Assembly: GCA_027294815.1 (NCBI GenBank)
Contig: JAPULP010000385.1
Location: forward strand, 1 to 5,549
Reading direction: 5' to 3'
Length of the DNA stretch: 5,549 bases
Source of the DNA: Gemmatimonadota bacterium
Lineage (GTDB): Bacteria > Gemmatimonadota > Gemmatimonadetes > Gemmatimonadales > GWC2-71-9
Below the pieces are notes generated by a model, which was not told where the DNA came from, ran no database searches, and worked only from the letters and a program-made list of their open reading frames with translations. Made by a program: the position numbers and the translations under genes. Positions 1 to 4,857 of the stretch are shown here, piece after piece. Every line of letters begins with the position of its first letter. Position 1 is the first letter of the stretch.

Positions 1-1
1 C

Positions 2-190
2 GCCTTCGGCGTGTGGGCCACGCCTACGTATTTCGTGGCCGACGGGTCGGGACGGATCTGGTTTGCGAACGGCGAGGTCGGCGAGCTGCCGAACCAGGTT
101 GCGGCGCTGCGGCACATCGAAGGGATGGGGGCGACGCCCCCGCCGATCGTGGCGGAGCCCGATGCGCCCCCACCCCCAACGACAAACTAA
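2..190 (+). CDS. Thioredoxin-fold (TlpA/redoxin-like) protein, C-terminal fragment
   Basis: The frame is open from the left window edge and ends at TAA 188-190, leaving 62 visible residues; the start and any catalytic CxxC lie outside. The visible start, GVWATPTYFVADGSGRIWF, fits the last part of a thioredoxin fold: the cis-proline loop (T-P-T, about residues 7-9) followed by a beta-hairpin with a G-R-I turn, then a helix (ELPNQVAALR). This is the usual ending of TlpA/redoxin-type thiol-disulfide oxidoreductases, which act on exported proteins. A proline-rich tail (A-P-P-P-P-T-T-N) follows. There is no cysteine in the visible part, so redox activity cannot be judged. Its stop overlaps the stop of the convergent propeller gene by 4 bp (187-190), leaving no room for a terminator between them. 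The fold call is fairly safe; the subfamily is not. Confidence 0.72.
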   Translation, partial: AFGVWATPTYFVADGSGRIWFANGEVGELPNQVAALRHIEGMGATPPPIVAEPDAPPPPTTN

Positions 191-1329
191 CCTGCTGTTC
201 GTTTCCTGAGCCCCTGGTCGGCTAACACCGGCGCCGGCCCACCAAAAAATCCCGCCAGGCTGTAGGCGGCGATGGCCGGCAAGGGATCGTGCTCTACCAC
301 GTAGATTGCGCTGGAGTTCTGGTCCACCGTCAGCGCCACGGCATCGACTTCTAGCCGTATTGCACCGCGGAACTCACCGTCCCAATCAAATACGTGGACG
401 TAGCGTGCGAAATTATCGCGATCCGGATAGCCAGCGGCCGTCCGTCCGGAGAAGAGCGCAAACACCAAGTCGCGCGACGCGGCGATATCGATATATGCGT
501 ATCTCGTGCTTTCGTCCGCCACCACTCCGCGGCGGGGATCGACCGACCCGGCGTCGGGCGTAACCTCGATGGGAACGTCCGCCAGTCCTACCAGCGAGCC
601 GTCGGCGCGGAGGATCTCGATACGGCTCGCATAGCGAGATGCCAGGGCAACCAGTCGATGCTCCGGATGTGCAGTGACGGTGCCAAAATGCATGCGTTGC
701 CTGAGAGCCGCTGGCATCACAATGTTCGCCGCTGGAATACTCCCAACCGTTGCCACTTGGCTACCGCTCTCGTCGAACACGGCGAGCCGCCCTGCTTCGA
801 AGAAGCCGGGCCCGACGAACCGGCCTTGGTCCGTCCTGATGATTCCGGTGATCGTGGCGTTGGAGATCAGGTTGACGCTCTTCTCTCCCAAGCGTCCCTC
901 TTCGAAGAACGCGTCGCTGAGGTCCACATAGCTAATCCGGCGCAAGCCGGCGTCGAACACCCAAAGCTCACTCGTGCTCCCCGCAACAGGATCCAACGAC
1001 CAAGCACTCGTGAACTCCCCGGGTCCTTCTCCTCTCCCCCCAAACGACCGAATCCACTCGCCGTCCATCCGGTTGATGACATGCAGAGCCGCATCGGAAA
1101 CGGCGTCTATCACCACTACATGGTCTCCCACGGCGGCGATCTTGGTCGGCATCCCGAGGCGCTCGGAGCTGTTGAGTTCTTGCCGCTCGATATCGACAAC
1201 ATTCGCCACGGCGGCGTGCGACAACTCTGTCTCGGATGGTGCATGTGTCGCCGTGTAACCGGTAACGGATATCACTCCCAGCAAGGCGATCATCGCGTGG
1301 CGCCGAGCCGGTGAAAGACGTGCTGTCAT
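187..1329 (-). CDS. Secreted six-bladed beta-propeller protein, BF3164/TolB-like
   Basis: This 380-aa protein starts at ATG 1329-1327, set by a strong Shine-Dalgarno (GGAGGA, plus-strand 1337-1342) seven bases upstream. Residues 1-30 look like a Sec signal: RR in the n-region, a hydrophobic MIALLGVISV core, then A-rich residues. The mature part has the hallmarks of BF3164-type six-bladed propellers: P-x-K-I-A and VVVID near 61-75, the SFGGRGEGPGEF loop at 95-106, VHVFDWDGEFRGAIRL at 311-326, and the closing blade IYVVEHDP at 342-349. These families are probably extracytoplasmic binding scaffolds; no catalytic residues are known or visible. Bacteroidota homologues are usually lipoproteins, but this protein has no cysteine at all, so it should be periplasmic or secreted. 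It follows the 74-aa peptide gene by 69 bp, probably as one transcript. The ligand is unknown. Confidence 0.82.
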   Translation of the reverse strand: MTARLSPARRHAMIALLGVISVTGYTATHAPSETELSHAAVANVVDIERQELNSSERLGMPTKIAAVGDHVVVIDAVSDAALHVINRMDGEWIRSFGGRGEGPGEFTSAWSLDPVAGSTSELWVFDAGLRRISYVDLSDAFFEEGRLGEKSVNLISNATITGIIRTDQGRFVGPGFFEAGRLAVFDESGSQVATVGSIPAANIVMPAALRQRMHFGTVTAHPEHRLVALASRYASRIEILRADGSLVGLADVPIEVTPDAGSVDPRRGVVADESTRYAYIDIAASRDLVFALFSGRTAAGYPDRDNFARYVHVFDWDGEFRGAIRLEVDAVALTVDQNSSAIYVVEHDPLPAIAAYSLAGFFGGPAPVLADQGLRKRTAG

Positions 1330-1398
1330 GAATGGTTCCTCCCAAACAGGTCAACTGGGCCAGTGCCAAGAGACTGGTTCAGCATCGGCCTCTTCAGT

Positions 1399-1623
1399 TC
1401 ACTCAATCTCTGTACCGCTACAGTTACGCCTTGGAGAGTGGTTGAACATTTCGAGCTCACCGTTACTGCACCACGAGCCTATCTTGAATGCGCAGCATCC
1501 AGCGTCTGCACAACCGTCGTTGATCTTGACCCCGAGTGGGGTCTCTGCCGTTCCGCCGGTGAACGCCAACGGCAATCCCATCAGGATTGCAACCAGCCCA
1601 AACACTTTCAGATGCTTTTTCAT
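1399..1623 (-). CDS. Small secreted cysteine-rich peptide
   Basis: This 74-aa product starts at ATG 1623-1621 with a Shine-Dalgarno AGAGGA (plus-strand 1630-1635) six bases upstream, which supports a real gene. Residues 1-26 form a clear export signal: MKKHLK, then a hydrophobic stretch (VFGLVAILMGLPLAF), with plausible cleavage after GTA (residue 26). The mature peptide of about 48 residues has five cysteines: C38, C43, C44, C52 and C68 (spacing C-x4-CC-x7-C-x15-C). I do not recognise the family. It lies directly upstream of the propeller gene, as the small NVEALA exported peptides of Bacteroides lie beside BF3164-type propellers, but it lacks the NVEALA motif, so similarity is in architecture only. 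The odd cysteine number leaves room for a free thiol, an intermolecular disulfide or a metal or heme site. It is divergent from the AraC-type regulator at 1825. Confidence 0.72.
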   Translation of the reverse strand: MKKHLKVFGLVAILMGLPLAFTGGTAETPLGVKINDGCADAGCCAFKIGSWCSNGELEMFNHSPRRNCSGTEIE

Positions 1624-1684
1624 TTTGTGTCCTCTGCGAAGAAGGGTTATCGAGATCGGTTAGTCCTACCACTACGGGTAGCTC

Positions 1685-1731
1685 CTGCTAGGGCAATTCT
1701 ACGCCCCCCATCACCACTCCTGCCCTAGCAG
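1685..1731. repeat. Perfect 11-bp inverted repeat in divergent promoter region
   Basis: CTGCTAGGGCA (1685-1695) and its exact reverse complement TGCCCTAGCAG (1721-1731) are separated by 25 bp; centres are 36 bp apart. Each arm is itself an imperfect dyad, TGC-N4-GCA. The location between the regulator gene and the peptide gene, and the wide loop, suggest a pair of protein-binding sites rather than a terminator; no T-tract follows. The obvious candidate binder is the adjacent AraC-type regulator, but this is inference. Confidence 0.6.
1696..1724 (-). promoter_or_regulatory. Candidate promoter for the peptide-propeller unit
   Basis: On the minus strand TAGAAT (plus 1696-1701) matches the -10 consensus at five of six positions and lies 72 bases or more upstream of the peptide start. 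A 17-bp spacer would put the -35 at 1719-1724, where no good TTGACA match exists and the right arm of the inverted repeat begins. The left arm would fall at about the transcription start. A weak -35 overlapped by an operator-like site fits activator-dependent transcription, but the call rests on a single hexamer. Confidence 0.3.
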
Positions 1732-1786
1732 AACGCGACTCGGATAATCAAGAACGCGTCATTCGTCTGTAACCTCTCCGCGTTCT
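1730..1786. repeat. AGAACGCG triple repeat in divergent promoter region
   Basis: AGAACGCG occurs at 1730-1737 and 1751-1758 as direct copies exactly 21 bp apart (about two helical turns), and inverted (CGCGTTCT) at 1779-1786. The second and third copies can pair as an 8-bp stem with a 20-nt loop. The first copy abuts the right arm of the 11-bp inverted repeat. Further copies lie at 2811-2818, in the non-coding stretch after the regulator, and at 906-913 inside the propeller gene. Possibly a second operator type; the role is unknown. Confidence 0.45.
1743..1748 (+). promoter_or_regulatory. Candidate -10 element for the regulator gene
   Basis: GATAAT matches the -10 consensus at five of six positions, 77 bp upstream of the regulator start. 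The corresponding -35 (about 1720-1725) is poor and coincides with the right arm of the inverted repeat, so both divergent promoters would share one control site. A competing AT-rich patch, ACTATAAAG at 1804-1812, lies too close to the Shine-Dalgarno to be convincing. Confidence 0.2.
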
Positions 1787-1824
1787 GATGCATCTAGAAG
1801 TACACTATAAAGGCCAAGGAGACT

Positions 1825-2685
1825 ATGTCACCCGTCCAAACCCCGAACCCCGTAGTTGGCTGTGCGGTAACCAATGAGTGGGCGAACGGATTATCGCATC
1901 GATCGGTGGAACTCGAGGGAGGCCGCGTGGTGCGCGTTCACCCTTCCCAGATTGCCGTCAGCGAGTCTCACAGCTATACGGCTCTCATCTACGATCTCGC
2001 CCCTTGGGACGATCGGGCGCTGGTGGGCATCAACAGGTTGCGGCGCTGGAGGCCGGAACTGCCCATCCTTTTCTACGTGCCGCCGGTTTCCCAGGCCGTC
2101 GCGCTCATACCACGCTGCGGAGGGATTGGTAACGCGCGGTTCCGGATGCAGCAGCGCAACGGAAATGAAATGTCGGAATTTCGCCGCGACGTAGCGTGGC
2201 TCGTACAATCGATGCCGAGTGGGGAGATAATCACACGGTTGAGGGAGGTGTTTCCCGAGATGCCGTCGTCCCTTTTGCAGCTGGCCCGCTACGTGTTGCA
2301 ACCCCTGGGTGTCAACCGGCGACCCACGGTAGAGTCGGCGGCCCGAGCCCAGAGGTTGTCCAAACGGACGCTCGAGCGGCAGGTAAGATGCGACCGTCTA
2401 CCCGTCCCCAAGGAACTGATCGATTGGATCACGCTTCTTCACGTGTCTTTCGTAGCATCGCGGGGTTCAACTTCTATATCGAGGGTGGCACGCTGCGCGG
2501 GAGTCACCGCGAACGATCTTTACCGAATCAAGAGTCGACTGGCAGACCGAGCCGGAAGGCGACTCGGGAGCCAGGCTGAGGATAGGTTTTCCGACGTGCT
2601 TGCGGCTTTCGCTGCCCGGTGTCGTGGGTTTGACAGACTACCTGCACGGACAGTCGGGCTAGAGTACGCCGCTGCTGGTGCCTGA
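1825..2685 (+). CDS. AraC-type transcriptional regulator with degenerate receiver-like N-terminus
   Basis: This 286-aa protein starts at ATG 1825 after AAGGAG (1816-1821); the 3-nt gap is short but no better start is near. The C-terminal half has two helix-turn-helix units spaced as in AraC/XylS proteins: residues 168-187 (ESAARAQRLSKRTLERQ) and about 217-240 (SISRVARCAGVTANDLYRIK), joined by a long helix (PKELIDWITLLHVSFVAS). The N-terminal half (about 30-140) reads like a Rossmann or receiver fold: ALIYDLAP at 53-60, then a helix (INRLRRWRPE) and LPILFYVPP at 79-87. Asp57 sits at the end of the third strand, but no acidic pair for Mg2+ is visible, so phosphorylation is doubtful. It is cytoplasmic and DNA-binding. 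Divergent orientation to the peptide-propeller unit, with operator-like repeats between, suggests it controls that unit and itself. The effector is unknown. Confidence 0.72.
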   Translation: MSPVQTPNPVVGCAVTNEWANGLSHRSVELEGGRVVRVHPSQIAVSESHSYTALIYDLAPWDDRALVGINRLRRWRPELPILFYVPPVSQAVALIPRCGGIGNARFRMQQRNGNEMSEFRRDVAWLVQSMPSGEIITRLREVFPEMPSSLLQLARYVLQPLGVNRRPTVESAARAQRLSKRTLERQVRCDRLPVPKELIDWITLLHVSFVASRGSTSISRVARCAGVTANDLYRIKSRLADRAGRRLGSQAEDRFSDVLAAFAARCRGFDRLPARTVGLEYAAAGA

Positions 2686-2980
2686 CCTACTGAGCCCTGC
2701 GTCAAGAGAGGCTGGGCCTTTCGGCCGCTCGCGAGGCGACGCCGGAGAATCAGTTCAGCCACGGGTGGAGGGCTTTCTCTCCCAGCAATCTCCGTTTGAG
2801 GTTCCCGGTAAGAACGCGTTGGGATAAGTCGTCGGAACATCGCGGCGTCGCGCTAGTACTTAGTTACATATCTTGTCGACATGATGTAATTTGCCTTCCC
2901 AAGGGCTGCCCTGCACCGCTGGCCTGGGAGATCTGCCATGGGAGTGGCGAGTACGTAACATCTTGTGTCATATGCGTTTA

Positions 2981-2998
2981 CGGCCAACGAAGTGGCCG
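2981..2998 (+). other. Small GC-rich stem-loop in the esterase leader
   Basis: CGGCCA (2981-2986) pairs perfectly with TGGCCG (2993-2998) around a 6-nt loop. It lies 51 bases before the Shine-Dalgarno. No T-tract follows, so it is not an intrinsic terminator; it may be chance or a leader structure. Confidence 0.25.
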
Positions 2999-3049
2999 CA
3001 GCGCTGGGGTGCGTTCGAGTTTGCGGCGAGAACCGTTATTCGACACAGT

Positions 3050-3055
3050 AGGAGG
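3050..3055 (+). promoter_or_regulatory. Shine-Dalgarno that sets a TTG start
   Basis: AGGAGG is a full anti-SD match, nine bases before the in-frame TTG at 3065. Translation from this TTG gives a textbook lipoprotein signal peptide. The in-frame ATG codons upstream (2891 and 2972) would add a charged, non-signal extension and have no comparable ribosome site. Confidence 0.75.
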
Positions 3056-3064
3056 CTACCGAAC

Positions 3065-4009
3065 TTGCGCCAGACGCATAGTTTTTTCCGGGCGACTCAC
3101 AAATCGGCCCTCCTGATTGCGGTCGCGGCGCTCGCCGCGTGCGGGCTCGATTCGCTGCCTGATGACCCGCAGGTCGGCCCCCTTGAAGGAGAAGGGACGT
3201 TTGGCAGCTTCGTGTGGTCGGGCGGGCGGCAACGGACGTACGAGATCTTCATTCCCCCCGACGAAGGCGGCATGCTTCCGCTTTTGATCTTCTACCATGG
3301 GCGCGCGAGCACGGGCGCGGCGTTTCAGAACATCACCCGGCTCGACGCCATTGCCCTCCGCGAACGGTTCGTGGTGGTGTACCCCGATGGTTGGGGGACG
3401 GAGGGGAGTTGGGGGGTCCAGAGCGGCTTTACCATAGCCGACCAACTCCTCATCAACGACGTCTTGTTTGCCAGCACCCTGATCGACCATATCAGCGAGG
3501 AATTGCCAATCGACCAGAACCGAGTATACGTCGCCGGGTTCTCGCAGGGTGGAATGATGACGCAAACGATCGCCTGCTTACTGAGCAAGCGTATCGCCGC
3601 CGTGTTGACCGTGGCCGCAACTCCCCATCAAACATTTACCCAGCAGTGTATCCCAGAGCGCGCCCCCTTCCCGATGATGCTCATCATCGGAACAGAAGAC
3701 ACGAGCTTTCCGTGGGGCGGCTCGTCGCTCACACTGTCCGTACGGGAAACGGTAGAGTTTTGGGCTCGGAAATTTAATTGCAACATAAACCCGGTCGTCG
3801 AGAACCTACCAGACACGGAAGATGACGGAACGACCGTGGTGCGCGACACCTACAACGGGTGTGACCTAATCTTGTACACGATTGAGGGGGGCGGTCATAC
3901 CTGGCCCGGTGCGAGCGTAGCCTTCGACCCGAGTTTTGGGGTGATGAGTCGCGAGATCAATGCCTCGGAGGTCATCGTCGAATTCATGCTGCGTCACACC
4001 CTACAGTAG
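3065..4009 (+). CDS. Lipoprotein esterase of the PHB depolymerase / feruloyl esterase type
   Basis: Starting at TTG 3065 the product has 314 aa. Residues 1-26 are a lipoprotein signal: a short charged start, SALLIAVAA, and lipobox LAAC with Cys26; Gly at +2 fits outer-membrane sorting. The rest is an alpha/beta-hydrolase of the Esterase_phb/LpqC kind: strand and oxyanion region LLIFYHGR (73-80), VVVYPDGW (103-110), W116, the RVYVAGFSQGGMM block with nucleophile Ser160 in G-F-S-Q-G, probable acid Asp212 in IIGTEDTSFPW, and catalytic His278 in GGGHTWPG. Cys171/Cys195 and Cys239/Cys266 could form disulfides, as suits an exported enzyme. The family hydrolyses polyhydroxybutyrate oligomers, feruloylated or acetylated polysaccharides and similar esters; the substrate cannot be read from sequence. 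No PHB-binding domain is present. It stands alone, 379 bp after the regulator, and converges on the 4106-4855 gene. Confidence 0.85.
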   Translation: MRQTHSFFRATHKSALLIAVAALAACGLDSLPDDPQVGPLEGEGTFGSFVWSGGRQRTYEIFIPPDEGGMLPLLIFYHGRASTGAAFQNITRLDAIALRERFVVVYPDGWGTEGSWGVQSGFTIADQLLINDVLFASTLIDHISEELPIDQNRVYVAGFSQGGMMTQTIACLLSKRIAAVLTVAATPHQTFTQQCIPERAPFPMMLIIGTEDTSFPWGGSSLTLSVRETVEFWARKFNCNINPVVENLPDTEDDGTTVVRDTYNGCDLILYTIEGGGHTWPGASVAFDPSFGVMSREINASEVIVEFMLRHTLQ

Positions 4010-4105
4010 ACCTAACTCCCCTCGGCGGATCAAGCCGCTCAACCGGCTGCCCCGGAGGCAAGACGGACACAATCTGCTCTCATGACCGCCCATCCGCTGG
4101 AAGGG

Positions 4106-4855
4106 CTAATTCAAACCGGCACACGCGCCGATAACGCGTCGGACGTTAAATATTGTCCACACGAGTATAGCCGCGTCGTACATCTCGTCGGTCACGCGCG
4201 TGAACTCGAGCGTCGATTGGGCTCCCCGACGCACCTCTATGCAATCGACTTCAGACACACTGATGCCGATCTCGAAGCTTCCTCGCATGGGAACACCATC
4301 GACAATCCACAGCACGCGGCGTCCGGTTACGCCGGTGGCCCCCCCTTCATCTGCGCGGCCCCGGCTGGACCTGGAGAAGCGGTATCCCGGGAGACGTCCC
4401 TGCAGCACCGACATGAGATCGGCGTCGGGTGGAATGTCGGCCCCGCGAATCACGGTCGTGCTTCCCGTGGCGCGTCCATCCCTGTTGCCCCGCGCCGTGA
4501 CCTCGACCGGCTCCAGTTCCGGGGTTGCCCGATGGATTTCGATGGTGATCTCTGTGATCGCGCCGGCGCGCACTTGTAGCGCCGGAACGATCTTGGGCTG
4601 GAGCCCGGGTGCTCGAATCACGAGCGTATAGAACCCTTCGGGAAGGCGCTCCATGGTGAAGTAGCCCCGTTCGTCGGTGACGACCAAGATATCGGGGTTC
4701 ACCACCTGCACCCGAGCGTTCAGGACCGGAACGTCGGTGCCGGCAACCTTCAGGTAGCCATTGAGAGTGCCGGTCTGCTGCGCCCCGGCATGCGTTGTCA
4801 AAACGAACCCGGCGGTAACGGCGACCGCGAGCCCGCAGAAGAAACGTCTTATCAT
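4106..4855 (-). CDS. Secreted carboxypeptidase-regulatory-like + TonB-plug-like protein without a barrel
   Basis: The 249-aa product starts at ATG 4855-4853, where GAGG (plus 4861-4864) gives a ribosome site; the longer frame to 4993 only runs through the upstream gene. Residues 1-25 are a Sec signal ending in AGA. Residues about 28-110 form a carboxypeptidase-regulatory-like beta-sandwich (G-T-L-N-G, VVTDERGYFTMERLPEGFYTLVIRAPG split over 58-84). After the P-V-E-V-T-A linker (116-121), residues about 134-235 resemble the TonB-dependent-receptor plug: LQGRLPG (151-157), LWIVDGVPM (182-190), SEVDCIEVRRG (201-211) and ILVWT (230-234). The protein ends 15 residues later, so the 22-strand barrel of real receptors is absent. 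Cys205 and Cys245 are conserved in the paralogue upstream and may form a disulfide. Periplasmic or outer-membrane location is expected; the role is unknown. Confidence 0.78.
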   Translation of the reverse strand: MIRRFFCGLAVAVTAGFVLTTHAGAQQTGTLNGYLKVAGTDVPVLNARVQVVNPDILVVTDERGYFTMERLPEGFYTLVIRAPGLQPKIVPALQVRAGAITEITIEIHRATPELEPVEVTARGNRDGRATGSTTVIRGADIPPDADLMSVLQGRLPGYRFSRSSRGRADEGGATGVTGRRVLWIVDGVPMRGSFEIGISVSEVDCIEVRRGAQSTLEFTRVTDEMYDAAILVWTIFNVRRVIGACAGLN

Positions 4856-4857
4856 AA

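Larger units (their letters stand above)
2686..3064. other. Long non-coding stretch upstream of the esterase gene
   Basis: These 379 bp hold no protein I can support; the frames open here lack recognisable motifs and a well-placed ribosome site. Visible items: GGCC-TTTC-GGCC near 2715-2726 (no T-tract, so not a convincing terminator), an AGAACGCG copy at 2811-2818, an AT-rich patch at about 2855-2892 that could hold a promoter, a stem-loop at 2981-2998, and the Shine-Dalgarno at 3050-3055. If transcription starts in the AT-rich patch, the esterase mRNA has an untranslated leader of roughly 170 nt or more. Confidence 0.5.

Noticed and set aside
394..1314. A 306-aa open frame on the plus strand opposite the propeller gene.
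   Set aside because: It is antisense to a gene with a strong ribosome site, signal peptide and recognisable propeller motifs; its own translation shows no domain and is rich in His, Arg and Pro as expected from a GC-rich shadow frame.
1354..1377. ACTGG / CCAGT / ACTGG alternating elements in the gap between the peptide and propeller genes, which could form a hairpin setting their expression ratio.
   Set aside because: Five-base arms are too short to stand out from chance; noted only because of the position.
2901..2915. AGGGC-T-GCCCT near-palindrome with a TGCCCTGCA segment resembling the 1721-1731 arm.
   Set aside because: It differs by a one-base deletion from the operator-like arm and there is no second copy with matching spacing, so a shared binding site is not supported.
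3056..3565. A 169-aa minus-strand frame across the esterase.
   Set aside because: It lies over the catalytic alpha/beta-hydrolase gene and shows no motif of its own.
4010..4105. Short hairpins between the convergent esterase and plug-like genes, such as AGCCG-CTCAAC-CGGCT near 4031-4046.
   Set aside because: Stems are only 4-5 bp and no T-tract follows on either strand, so a terminator cannot be supported.
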